10,072 nucleotides of DNA from Candidatus Saccharimonadota bacterium (GTDB taxonomy: Bacteria; Patescibacteriota; Saccharimonadia; Saccharimonadales; UBA7683), in the NCBI GenBank assembly GCA_020427905.1, contig JAGQNU010000049.1, positions 1-10,072 of the forward strand. The letters run 5' to 3'. A program made the translations under genes and the position numbers. The first letter of the stretch is position 1, and every line of letters starts with the position of its first letter. Below, piece by piece: positions 1-6,376 of this stretch. Below the pieces are notes generated by a model. That model saw only the letters and a program-made list of their open reading frames with translations. It was not told where the DNA came from and made no database searches.

Positions 1-150
1 CGCGCCGACATCGACTACGGGTTCTTCGAGGCGCAGACCTCGGCCGGCACCATCGGCGTCAAGTGCTGGATCTTCAAGGGCGAGGTCTACGACCACCGCG
101 GTGGTGCGACCGGCGATGCCCGCTTCCCGCGGCCCGTGCCCCAGCGCTAG
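1..150 (+). CDS. rpsC: 30S ribosomal protein S3 (uS3), C-terminal 49 residues only
   Basis: Base 1 opens in frame and reads to TAG at 148-150. The peptide contains [20 protein letters not shown] followed by CWIFKGE, which matches the end of the C-terminal domain of S3 (family pattern DIDYG.aeA.T..G.IGVKVWI.kGE). S3 lines the mRNA entry tunnel on the head of the 30S subunit. The gene is cut by the window edge, so its start is not visible. It is followed 27 bases later by rplP, the usual S10-operon order. Composition is about 69% GC with GC-ending codons and AAG lysines, unlike everything after base 360, so this fragment probably comes from a different genome than the rest of the window. The Cys in VKCWIF, where Val is more usual, is compatible with a divergent GC-rich phylum that I cannot name. 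Confidence 0.93.
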   Translation, partial: RADIDYGFFEAQTSAGTIGVKCWIFKGEVYDHRGGATGDARFPRPVPQR

Positions 151-177
151 GCCCATCGGCTTCACGGAGGCTTTCCG

Positions 178-594
178 ATGCTCTCACCTTCCAGGGTCAA
201 GTTCCGCAAGGTCCACAAGGGCCGCATGACGGGCCGCGCCAAGGGCGGCGACCGGGTCAGCTTCGGCGACTTCGGGCTGCAGGCGACCTCGTGCGGCTGG
301 CTGACGGCGCGGCAGATCGAGGCGGCTCGTATCGCGATCAACCGCCACGTCAAGCGTGGTGGTAAAGTCTGGATCAGAATCTTCCCGCATACGCCTGTTA
401 CTAAAAAGCCTCTCGATGTAAAGATGGGTAGTGGTAAAGGTAACCCAGAGTTTTACGTAGCTAAAGTACGTCCTGGCACTGTCCTATTTGAGATGGGTCG
501 TGGTGTCACCGAGGAGCAAGCCCGAGAGGCTATGCGCCTGGCTGCACACAAATTGCCAGTAAAGACTAAGTTTGTAGTCAGGGAGCACGCGTAA
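178..594 (+). CDS. rplP: 50S ribosomal protein L16 (uL16), compositional mosaic
   Basis: This is a 138-residue protein of normal L16 length. L16 binds 23S rRNA near the A-site tRNA and helps shape the peptidyl-transferase region. The N-terminus [11 protein letters not shown], the GDFGLQA stretch, RQIEAARIA and [11 protein letters not shown] (60-70), PVTKKP (73-78), GKGNPE and the end [11 protein letters not shown] are all L16 hallmarks. The start at 178 follows ACGGAGG (164-170) at 7 bases. It lies 27 bases after rpsC and overlaps rpmC by one base (TAATG). Residues 1 to about 60 are encoded at ~67-73% GC with only AAG for Lys. Residues from about 61 on are at ~45% GC, with AAA, GTA and ACT codons like the downstream genes. 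The protein looks intact, but it probably joins halves from two organisms. The family call is certain; the native N-terminus of the CPR gene is unknown. Confidence 0.95.
   Translation: MLSPSRVKFRKVHKGRMTGRAKGGDRVSFGDFGLQATSCGWLTARQIEAARIAINRHVKRGGKVWIRIFPHTPVTKKPLDVKMGSGKGNPEFYVAKVRPGTVLFEMGRGVTEEQAREAMRLAAHKLPVKTKFVVREHA
325..366. other. composition breakpoint inside rplP (likely chimeric join)
   Basis: By direct count, bases 1-360 are 248/360 G+C (69%; each 60-base block is 65-73%). Bases 361-480 are 54/120 (45%), and the genes after that stay similar. All seven Lys codons before the break are AAG; the first AAA is at 364-366, and AAA is then common. The switch falls in codons for [20 protein letters not shown], the most conserved part of L16, where two unrelated genomes could share a run of identical bases. 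The exact crossover cannot be placed more finely than about 325-366. An assembly chimera is the simplest reading; homologous recombination is the alternative. Confidence 0.8.
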
Positions 595-803
595 TGAAAC
601 TCGCTACTCAATCCCTCAAAGACCTTCAAGGCAAAAAACCTGCCGATATCAACACCTATGTTGCGCAACTTCGTGTACAACTCGCTGAATTGCAACACCA
701 GGTTGCCACAGGCAAAGAGAAGCAAACACACCAACTACGTGAGCTGAAGCGAGCAATTGCACAAGCACACACAGTGCTAACCGCTAAAGGAAAGGAGCAG
801 TAA
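594..803 (+). CDS. rpmC: 50S ribosomal protein L29 (uL29)
   Basis: This is a 69-residue, lysine-rich, mainly helical protein of usual L29 length. L29 is a two-helix hairpin near the polypeptide exit tunnel and helps form the docking site for SRP and trigger factor with L23. The pattern of a first helix ([20 protein letters not shown]), a long central helix rich in Gln, Leu and Arg (YVAQLRVQLAELQHQ), and the QLRELKRAIAQAHTVL end (compare the family R.iRr.IARi.TvL) supports the call, as does its place between rplP and rpsQ. The ATG shares its A with the rplP stop (TAATG), which suggests translational coupling. A GGGAG at 581-585 lies inside the rplP end. The sequence is diverged from textbook L29, so position carries part of the weight. 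Confidence 0.9.
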   Translation: MKLATQSLKDLQGKKPADINTYVAQLRVQLAELQHQVATGKEKQTHQLRELKRAIAQAHTVLTAKGKEQ

Positions 804-804
804 T

Positions 805-1071
805 ATGGCACGACGCATAACCGGAACAGTAGTTTCTGATACTCAAGACAAAACCATTGTCGTACAAGCTGAGCGACGTGTCACACACTCGCTCTATAAA
901 AAGCAGTATAAAGTTACCAAAAAATACCAGGCTCATGATGAAAAGAATGAGGCTCAGGTCGGTGACATCGTAGCAATCGTCGAGGTACGCCCAATCAGCA
1001 AGACAAAATCGTTTAAACTCGAGTCGGTGATTGAACGTCCAGAGGGTGCTGCAGAAGAGGTAGTTGCATGA
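805..1071 (+). CDS. rpsQ: 30S ribosomal protein S17 (uS17)
   Basis: This is an 88-residue OB-fold protein that binds 16S rRNA and is a primary assembly protein of the 30S body. Family features are visible in order: [20 protein letters not shown] at 1-20, the [15 protein letters not shown] segment at about 25-48, [17 protein letters not shown] (52-68), and a strand FKLESVIE. It ends in an acidic tail (EGAAEEVVA). The start is one base after the rpmC stop, with AGGAG at 793-797 as ribosome binding site, 7 bases from the ATG. The stop is TGA inside an ATGA overlap with rplN, showing that UGA is a stop codon here. Confidence 0.97.
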   Translation: MARRITGTVVSDTQDKTIVVQAERRVTHSLYKKQYKVTKKYQAHDEKNEAQVGDIVAIVEVRPISKTKSFKLESVIERPEGAAEEVVA

Positions 1072-1436
1072 TACAGCAAGAGTCTCGACTAAAAGTAACT
1101 GACAACAGCGGAGCAAAGCAGATTTTGTGTATCCGCGTACTTGGCGGTACTAGACGACGCTATGCACGAGTTGGCGACATCGTCGTTGGTTCAGTCAAGC
1201 AAGCTGCCCCTGGAGGCCAAGTAAAGAAGAAGTCTGTAGTAAAAGCAGTTGTCGTACGTACTACCAATACTATCCGTCGTGCAGACGGCTCAACTATAAA
1301 ATTTGATGATAATGCTGCAGTCATCATTGGCGATGACAACTTGCCAAAGGCAACACGTATTTTTGGACCAGTGCCACGCGAACTGCGTGATGCCGGCTAT
1401 GCAAAGATCGTCAGCCTCGCACCGGAGGTACTCTAA
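1068..1436 (+). CDS. rplN: 50S ribosomal protein L14 (uL14)
   Basis: This 122-residue protein matches the standard L14 length. L14 sits at the subunit interface, contacts 16S rRNA helix 14 in bridge B8, and is the docking site of the silencing factor RsfS. Motifs seen are [18 protein letters not shown] at the start, [16 protein letters not shown] (25-40), [26 protein letters not shown], the signature [20 protein letters not shown], and FGPVPRELR near the end. It begins within the rpsQ end (ATGA, four-base overlap) and shares its last base with the rplX ATG (TAATG). Nothing is missing from the fold as far as can be read. Confidence 0.98.
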   Translation: MIQQESRLKVTDNSGAKQILCIRVLGGTRRRYARVGDIVVGSVKQAAPGGQVKKKSVVKAVVVRTTNTIRRADGSTIKFDDNAAVIIGDDNLPKATRIFGPVPRELRDAGYAKIVSLAPEVL

Positions 1437-1768
1437 TGGCTCATCTAAAGATTAAAAAAGGTGATACCGTTAAAGTTATAACTGGTTCACTCAAAGGTAA
1501 GAGCGGTAAAGTTGTAGCGGTACTTCCTAAAACCGCTCAGGTGAAAGTTGAAGGACTCAACATAGTGAAGCGCCACGTTAAACCAAGCGTTGTCTCGCCA
1601 CAAGGCGGTATCGTTGATACTCACAAGCCAATTGATGTCAGTAAGGTTGCACTCGTTACTGGATCTGGCAAGACCGAGAAGACCAGCCGAGTTGGCTACA
1701 CCATCGATAAAACTGGAGCTAAAAAGCGCGTTTTACGCCAAAGCAATAATAAGGAGATCGATTCATGA
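1436..1768 (+). CDS. rplX: 50S ribosomal protein L24 (uL24)
   Basis: This 110-residue protein has a KOW domain at the N-terminus (IKKGDTVKVITGSLKGKSGK, residues 5-24) followed by GLNIVKRHVKPS (40-51) and a GGIVDTHKPIDVSKVAL segment, the canonical L24 order. L24 is one of the first proteins to bind 23S rRNA during 50S assembly. An RBS GGAGG at 1424-1428 lies inside the rplN end, 7 bases from the ATG. The C-terminal part (VGYTIDKTGAKKRVLRQSNN) corresponds to the usual vG.r...dGkkvR segment. The stop is TGA overlapping the rplE ATG by four bases (ATGA). Confidence 0.97.
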   Translation: MAHLKIKKGDTVKVITGSLKGKSGKVVAVLPKTAQVKVEGLNIVKRHVKPSVVSPQGGIVDTHKPIDVSKVALVTGSGKTEKTSRVGYTIDKTGAKKRVLRQSNNKEIDS

Positions 1769-2343
1769 GCAAAGATACGAGCACCACTACGGCGCCACGT
1801 CTGAAGACTCAGTTCAAGACTGAGATTGTACCAAGTTTGCAATCAAAGCTTGAGCTAAAGAACAAGCATCAGGTACCTGAGCTTGAAAAGATTGTCATCA
1901 ACGTCGGCCTTGGTCGCAGCAAGGATGACAAAGCAATGTTTGAGGCTGTACGCACAACACTGCGCAAAATTACAGGCCAACAGCCTGTTGAAATAATTGC
2001 TAAAAAGTCTATCGCTAGCTTTAAAATTAGGGCAGGCATGAACACTATCGGCATGAAGGTGACACTCCGTGGCGATAAGATGTATGAGTTTCTTGATCGA
2101 CTAACTAACATCGTACTTCCGCGCGTACGTGACTTTCACGGCGTTAGCGAGAAAGCCTTTGACCCACAGGGTAACTACAGTCTTGGCATCATTGAACAAT
2201 CGGTGTTTCCCGAGCTTGGCTTTGAAGATGTAGCAAAGCTCCACGGACTACAAGTCAACTTTACAATCACTAACAGCGATCCGGTTAAATCACGTGCCTT
2301 ACTCGAGGAGTTTGGTATTCCATTCAGAAAGGAGCGACGCTAA
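1765..2343 (+). CDS. rplE: 50S ribosomal protein L5 (uL5)
   Basis: This 192-residue protein is slightly longer than the common ~180 because of a Thr/Ser-rich leader ([16 protein letters not shown]). L5 binds 5S rRNA and contacts P-site tRNA and the 30S head. Characteristic stretches are [15 protein letters not shown] (38-52), [69 protein letters not shown] and the C-terminal [11 protein letters not shown]. The start at 1765 has AAGGAG at 1751-1756 and overlaps the rplX stop (ATGA). The end overlaps rpsN by one base. The leader is not conserved in the family and may be specific to this lineage. Confidence 0.98.
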   Translation: MSKDTSTTTAPRLKTQFKTEIVPSLQSKLELKNKHQVPELEKIVINVGLGRSKDDKAMFEAVRTTLRKITGQQPVEIIAKKSIASFKIRAGMNTIGMKVTLRGDKMYEFLDRLTNIVLPRVRDFHGVSEKAFDPQGNYSLGIIEQSVFPELGFEDVAKLHGLQVNFTITNSDPVKSRALLEEFGIPFRKERR

Positions 2344-2612
2344 TGGCTAAAAAATCAATGATTGCTCGCGATAAAAAGCGACAGAAGATGATTGCAAAGC
2401 ACGCTGCAAAGCGAGCAGAGCTCAAAAAGATGGGTGATCTCGAGGGTCTTGCTAAGTTGCCTCGTAACTCAAGTCCGACTCGCTGGAAGAACCGCTGTAA
2501 CGAGACAGGTCGACCTCGTGGCTATATGCGCACATTTGGCTTAAGCCGTGTGGCATTTAGAAATCATGCAAGCAAGGGAGAGATCCCTGGTGTAACTAAG
2601 TCAAGCTGGTAG
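2343..2612 (+). CDS. rpsN: 30S ribosomal protein S14 (uS14), zinc-free long form
   Basis: This is an 89-residue S14. The C-terminal half [20 protein letters not shown], then [20 protein letters not shown], is diagnostic. The N-terminus ([16 protein letters not shown]) is lysine-rich as usual. S14 sits in the 30S head and is a late-assembly protein. There is a single cysteine (in NRCN) and no CXXC pairs, so the zinc ribbon of the short C+ form (61 residues) is absent; this is the C- type. It starts on the last base of the rplE stop (TAATG), with AAAGGAG just inside rplE. A 12-base gap separates it from rpsH. As a stop it uses TAG. Confidence 0.97.
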   Translation: MAKKSMIARDKKRQKMIAKHAAKRAELKKMGDLEGLAKLPRNSSPTRWKNRCNETGRPRGYMRTFGLSRVAFRNHASKGEIPGVTKSSW

Positions 2613-2624
2613 AAAGGACGACAT

Positions 2625-3020
2625 ATGGTATCAACAGATCCAATTGCAGATATGCTGACACGAATTCGTAACGCTGCCATGGTTGGCAAACGCGAGGTTC
2701 GACTTCCGCATTCAAACATTAAAGAGACGATAGCTCGTGAGCTTGCAAATAACAAGTTCTTAGCTGATGTAACTGTTGAGAAGGGCACACCCCGCAACAC
2801 GCTCATCATCACAATCGCCAAAGATAATGAGCCTATCGCTTTCACGGAGCTAAAGCGGATGAGTACACCGGGTCGTCGTATGTACGCTAGTGTCGACAAG
2901 ATTCCGCAGGTAAAGAACGGTCGTGGTATCGTACTTGTCTCGACAAGCAAAGGTGTCATGAGCAGTTTTGAGGCTATCAAGCAACGACTTGGTGGCGAAA
3001 TAATTTGTAAGGTCTATTAA
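2625..3020 (+). CDS. rpsH: 30S ribosomal protein S8 (uS8)
   Basis: This 131-residue protein has standard S8 length and motifs: DPIADMLTRIRNA at 5-17, RLPHSNIKETIARELANNKF, the RMSTPGRRMY segment (about 78-87), and the signature GRGIVLVSTSKGVMSSFEA, with GGEIICKVY at the end. S8 binds helix 21 of 16S rRNA and organises the 30S platform. In E. coli it is the spc-operon translational repressor, acting at rplE; I see no obvious mimic of its 16S site here and did not fold the region. The RBS AAAGGA (2613-2618) lies in the 12-base gap after rpsN. It is followed by a 12-base gap with nearly the same RBS text (AAAGGACGAT) before rplF. Confidence 0.98.
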   Translation: MVSTDPIADMLTRIRNAAMVGKREVRLPHSNIKETIARELANNKFLADVTVEKGTPRNTLIITIAKDNEPIAFTELKRMSTPGRRMYASVDKIPQVKNGRGIVLVSTSKGVMSSFEAIKQRLGGEIICKVY

Positions 3021-3032
3021 AGAAAGGACGAT

Positions 3033-3569
3033 ATGAGTCGAATCGGAAAACTACCAGTCGAGATCCCATCTGGCGTGACAATCACGGTCGACAATGATGT
3101 TATCGTTGTCAAAGGTCCAAAAGGTGAGCTCTCTGAAGCAAAATTGCCAAATGTAGAGGTAAAGGTTGAGGAGAACCAGTTGGTTGTTACTCGCAAAGAT
3201 GATGAAAAACTCTCTCGAGCACAACATGGTCTTATGCGTGCCCTCATCCAGAACATGGTGACAGGTGTTACCAGTGGTTTTGAGAAGAAACTAGAGGTCA
3301 GCGGCGTAGGCTTTAAAGTCGCATTACAAGGTAGCAAACTTGTACTTAACCTCGGATTCTCACACCCAATCGAGTACGAGGCGCCGGAAGGTGTATCACT
3401 CGCAGTTGATAAAATGACAATCACAATCAGTGGAATCAGTAAGCAGCAAGTTGGACAAGTTGCTGCCGATATCCGTAAGTTTAAGAAGCCAGAGCCATAC
3501 AAGGCCAAGGGTATTACCTATGAGGGGGAGTATGTTATCCGCAAGGCTGGAAAGGCAGGAGCTAAGTAA
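3033..3569 (+). CDS. rplF: 50S ribosomal protein L6 (uL6)
   Basis: This 178-residue protein has the two tandem L6 domains. It opens MSRIGKLPVEIPSGV, with VVKGPKGELSE around 27-37, LMRALIQNMVTGVTSGFEKK (67-86) and VGFKVALQG. The second domain has LNLGFSHPIEYEAPEGV and the signature PEPYKAKGITYEGEYVIRK at the C-terminus. L6 lies near the sarcin-ricin loop and the factor-binding site. The start is supported by AAAGGA about 6 bases upstream in a 12-base gap after rpsH. The stop overlaps the rplR ATG by one base (TAATG), implying coupled translation. Confidence 0.98.
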   Translation: MSRIGKLPVEIPSGVTITVDNDVIVVKGPKGELSEAKLPNVEVKVEENQLVVTRKDDEKLSRAQHGLMRALIQNMVTGVTSGFEKKLEVSGVGFKVALQGSKLVLNLGFSHPIEYEAPEGVSLAVDKMTITISGISKQQVGQVAADIRKFKKPEPYKAKGITYEGEYVIRKAGKAGAK

Positions 3570-3922
3570 TGAGTAAGATTATCGACACAAAGCGCAAACT
3601 TCAACAGCGCAAGAACCGCGTGCGCAGCACCGTATCTGGCACTGAAGCACGCCCACGTCTCAGCGTATACATTAGCAATCGCCAAGTATCAGCGCAGCTG
3701 ATTAACGACGTAACGGGCACTACTATTGCATCAGCTACCACCATTGGCAGCAAGGCCGAGGGCACGTTAAGCGACAAAGCAGCTGTTGTTGGATCTGAGA
3801 TTGCAAAGCAAGCAGGCAAGAAGAAAGTTAAAACTGTTGTTCTCGACAGAAACGGCAGACTATACGAGAAGCGACTACAAGCATTTGCTGACGCTGCACG
3901 TAAAGGCGGATTGGAGTTCTAG
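3569..3922 (+). CDS. rplR: 50S ribosomal protein L18 (uL18)
   Basis: This 117-residue protein is of usual L18 length. L18 binds 5S rRNA and, with L5, attaches it to the 50S central protuberance. The basic N-terminus (KLQQRKNRVRSTVSGTEARP), then RLSVYISNRQVSAQLINDVT, AASATT-like spacing at the centre (TIASATTIG), AAVVGSEIAKQAGKK, and the C-terminal VVLDRNGRLYEKRLQAFADA with ARKGGLEF match the family. It starts in the rplF stop (TAATG; the overlapping end of rplF contains AGGAG). It ends in TAG directly against the rpsE ATG with no spacer, so rpsE initiation probably depends on rplR translation. Confidence 0.97.
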   Translation: MSKIIDTKRKLQQRKNRVRSTVSGTEARPRLSVYISNRQVSAQLINDVTGTTIASATTIGSKAEGTLSDKAAVVGSEIAKQAGKKKVKTVVLDRNGRLYEKRLQAFADAARKGGLEF

Positions 3923-4441
3923 ATGGCTGAGATGAAACAACAATTTACAGAAGAGAAGGTATTTGACGAAGTTGTCATTAATATCGACCGCGTATCGAGA
4001 GTTGTAAAAGGTGGTAGACGATTCCGCTTTAAAGCTCTCGTGGTAGTAGGTGATGGCAAAAAACGCGTTGGCGTTGGCGTGAGCAAGGGTGCAGATGTAC
4101 AAACTGCCGTTGCCAAGGCAACCGCTGTGGCAAAAAAGTCAATCGTTGAGATCCCAATTTACAAGGGCACCATCCCGCATGAGGTTTACCAGAAAGTGGC
4201 TGGCGCAAAGGTACTACTGAAACCTGCCGCACCAGGTACTGGTATCATCGCAGGTGGAACCGTTCGAGCTATTCTAAACGTTACGGGTGTACATAACGTA
4301 CTCTCAAAGTCACTGGGTTCAAGCAACAAGGTAAACACTGCGTACGCGACTATTAAGGCCTTACAACAACTACAGCCAAGCGACAACTGGGTTACGCGCA
4401 AAGATACCAAGAAACCCAAGGCAGCCAAGGAGGATAAGTAA
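3923..4441 (+). CDS. rpsE: 30S ribosomal protein S5 (uS5)
   Basis: This is a 172-residue protein. The N-terminal S5 RNA-binding domain is clear (VVKGGRRFRFKALVVVGDGK at about 28-47, then RVGVGVSKGADV), as is the C-terminal domain with PHEV, GTGIIAGGTVRAILNVTGVH and NVLSKSLGSSN. S5 lies at the mRNA entry and decoding side of the 30S subunit and influences accuracy. The ATG directly abuts the rplR stop; the upstream text GGATTGGAG provides a weak RBS. The C-terminal tail is Lys-rich (KKPKAAKEDK). The gene normally found next, rpmD, is absent: the rpsE stop shares a base with the rplO ATG. Confidence 0.98.
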   Translation: MAEMKQQFTEEKVFDEVVINIDRVSRVVKGGRRFRFKALVVVGDGKKRVGVGVSKGADVQTAVAKATAVAKKSIVEIPIYKGTIPHEVYQKVAGAKVLLKPAAPGTGIIAGGTVRAILNVTGVHNVLSKSLGSSNKVNTAYATIKALQQLQPSDNWVTRKDTKKPKAAKEDK

Positions 4442-4914
4442 TGAAGGTTCATGAACTTGATATTACTCGCGCTAAAACCAAGAAACGTGCTGGTCGTGGT
4501 ATTTCTGCTGGACGCGGTAAAACTGCTGGTCGAGGCACTAAGGGTCAGAAGGCGCGCACAGGCAAGAAACTTCGTGCCGGCTTTGAGGGCGGCCAAAACC
4601 CACTAATGCAGCGCATTCCAAAACTCAAAGGTTTTAAAAGTAAGCGAGCTCAGGCACAGATCGTGTACACCGAGAACTTACAGCTTGTATCCGGTAAAAC
4701 AGTTGATAACTTTACGCTTGCTGAGAATGGCTTGATTGCCAATCCGTACCACTCTGTTAAGGTTATCAGCCGCGGCAACGTTAAAAAAGCCTTCAACGTG
4801 AAGGTCCAAGGCGCGAGCGCCTCAGCGGTAGCTGCTATTGAGAAGGCTGGTGGCTCATATGAGTTCGTTCAGGTACCTCAGCGAGAAAAGACGTCAGACA
4901 AAAAAGACGCGTAA
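4441..4914 (+). CDS. rplO: 50S ribosomal protein L15 (uL15)
   Basis: This is a 157-residue protein. The Gly/Lys/Arg-rich N-terminal extension that threads into 23S rRNA is plain (RAGRGISAGRGKTAGRGTKG at about 17-36, then QKAR.G). It is followed by the FEGGQNPLMQRIPKLKGF motif (48-65) and the globular C-terminal domain with VSGKTVDNFTL and NVKKAFNVKVQGASASAV. L15 is a late-assembly 50S protein. It overlaps the rpsE stop by one base (TAATG), with AAGGAG just inside rpsE. A 61-base gap follows before secY, the first sizeable gap in the unit. The acidic/basic tail (KTSDKKDA) is slightly longer than in E. coli L15. Confidence 0.98.
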   Translation: MKVHELDITRAKTKKRAGRGISAGRGKTAGRGTKGQKARTGKKLRAGFEGGQNPLMQRIPKLKGFKSKRAQAQIVYTENLQLVSGKTVDNFTLAENGLIANPYHSVKVISRGNVKKAFNVKVQGASASAVAAIEKAGGSYEFVQVPQREKTSDKKDA

Positions 4915-4975
4915 GCAAACACACGCAACGTGTTGTATACTTTAAACATACTGCACGGCAGATAGAGAGGGAAGC
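4915..4975 (+). promoter_or_regulatory. rplO-secY gap with possible weak promoter or operator
   Basis: The 61-base gap is AT-rich in its middle. TATACT at 4936-4941 matches 5 of 6 bases of a -10 box, but no convincing -35 lies 16-18 bases upstream. An imperfect dyad spans 4935-4951 (GTAT...ATAC arms). ATACT occurs twice, 11 bases apart (4937 and 4948). The secY ribosome binding site is the purine run GAGAGGGA at 4965-4972. An internal promoter for secY is possible; the region may equally be only a spacer. Confidence 0.25.
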
Positions 4976-6373
4976 ATGGGCTGGAAGGTAATTTGGCAAG
5001 CACTCAAAAGTAAAGATATGCAAAAACGCATTGGTATTGTGTTGCTTTTGATTGTTATCTACCGCATGCTCTCCCACATTCCCATCCCACTTGCTGAGCC
5101 TACCCAGCTCAAACAATTAATTGACAACGTCTTCAACTCCCAGCAGCTGCTCGGGTTCTTTGATTTACTCTCCGGCGGAGCACTCTCAAGCCTCTCAATC
5201 ATGCTAATGGGGCTTGGGCCATACATTAACGCTTCTATTATTATGCAGCTTCTCACGAAGGCTATTCCACAGCTCGAGGAGCTCCAGCAAGACGGCGAGA
5301 CAGGGCGTCGTAAGATAAACCAGTGGACACGTATCATAACACTTCCGCTGGCAATCTTACAGTCCGTTGGTATCCTGCTCTTGATTCAACAATCTGCAAG
5401 TGCGCAACTTGGCGTTGATATAGCAGCAGGCGCTGGCCTCGCCCAGTGGGCGCTCATGATTACAGCACTCGCTGGTGGCTCAATGTTGCTGATGTGGATT
5501 GGTGAACTGATTACAGAGCAGGGTATCGGTAACGGAATAAGCTTGCTGATCTTTGCAGGTATCGTTGCGAGTCTCCCGAGTACGGTAAGTACACTAGTAC
5601 GAACTGTTGAAGGTACCAACCAATCACTCAGTGTATTCGGTTGGTTTACAGTACCAATCAGTGGTAAGGGTCTCCTGATAGCCAGCTCAATAACGCTTGC
5701 AACGGTCATTATCACGTATCTGGTAGTAAAGCTGAATGAAGCATCACGGATAATCCCCGTTAGTTATGCTAAGCGAGTTCAGGGAAACCGCGCCTATGGT
5801 GGTGTTGGTACGATTCTGCCCGTTAAGTTAATCAGTGCTGGCGTTATCCCGATCATCTTTGCAGTTGCCTTCATGAGTGTGCCACAGTTTGTCGGGCAGT
5901 TGATTCAGAATAATGCGACACCGTGGATAGCTGATCTTGGCAAAAACCTAACCATCTGGTTTGCACAGCCCGGTCAACAAGTTACCCAAACCTCTAATGC
6001 GGTTAACACCTATGTGTATCCAGCTGTCTACTTCTTACTGATTGTTGCTTTTACATACTTCTACACCAGCGTCGTCTTCAACTCTAAAGAGATTGCTGAA
6101 AACTTGCAAAAGCAAGGTGGCTTTATTGAGAAGATTCGACCCGGTGAGCAGACCGAGAAGTATCTGAATAAGATCGTCAGCCGTCTCAATCTCTTTGGCG
6201 CTATCAGCCTTGGCCTACTTGCACTCTTGCCACTATTTGTAGAGCGTATTCTGAACACTACAGCACTGACCATCGGTGGTACGGGCCTACTCATTGTCGT
6301 AGCCGTTGCACTTGAGACCCTCAGACAGCTCGAGAGTCGCGCCCTCATGATCACCTACGATCAGGACTACTAG
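4976..6373 (+). CDS. secY: protein translocase channel subunit SecY
   Basis: This 465-residue inner-membrane protein forms the SecYEG pore that exports unfolded proteins and inserts membrane proteins. About ten hydrophobic segments can be read: roughly 20-36, 72-94, 117-137, 153-177, 184-204, 232-252, 284-304, 346-366, 404-424 and 431-449. The plug region is FFDLLSGGALSSLSI (61-75), followed by GLGPYINASIIMQLL. Also conserved are WIGELITEQGIGNGISLLIF (174-193), the cytosolic loop RIIPVSYAKR (258-267), LPVKLISAGVIPIIFA (281-296), and the SecA/ribosome-binding loop IRPGEQTEKY (387-396). R388 in that loop corresponds to the essential E. coli R357. Length is close to the family norm (~440). It follows rplO in the usual spc order and is followed after 3 bases by a HAD-family gene. 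Confidence 0.98.
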   Translation: MGWKVIWQALKSKDMQKRIGIVLLLIVIYRMLSHIPIPLAEPTQLKQLIDNVFNSQQLLGFFDLLSGGALSSLSIMLMGLGPYINASIIMQLLTKAIPQLEELQQDGETGRRKINQWTRIITLPLAILQSVGILLLIQQSASAQLGVDIAAGAGLAQWALMITALAGGSMLLMWIGELITEQGIGNGISLLIFAGIVASLPSTVSTLVRTVEGTNQSLSVFGWFTVPISGKGLLIASSITLATVIITYLVVKLNEASRIIPVSYAKRVQGNRAYGGVGTILPVKLISAGVIPIIFAVAFMSVPQFVGQLIQNNATPWIADLGKNLTIWFAQPGQQVTQTSNAVNTYVYPAVYFLLIVAFTYFYTSVVFNSKEIAENLQKQGGFIEKIRPGEQTEKYLNKIVSRLNLFGAISLGLLALLPLFVERILNTTALTIGGTGLLIVVAVALETLRQLESRALMITYDQDY

Positions 6374-6376
6374 CAC

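Noticed and set aside
63..365. 100-codon + strand frame over the rpsC end and rplP start
   Set aside because: It is an out-of-frame shadow produced by GC-rich coding sequence. It crosses two recognised genes and has no family features.
453..1116. Minus-strand open frames opposite rplP-rpsQ
   Set aside because: They lie wholly opposite well-supported ribosomal genes, have no RBS, and read as antisense translations of conserved proteins.
3017..3508. 163-codon minus-strand frame opposite rplF
   Set aside because: Its composition (Ser/Thr/Leu-rich) is what antisense of rplF gives. There is no RBS and no recognisable domain.
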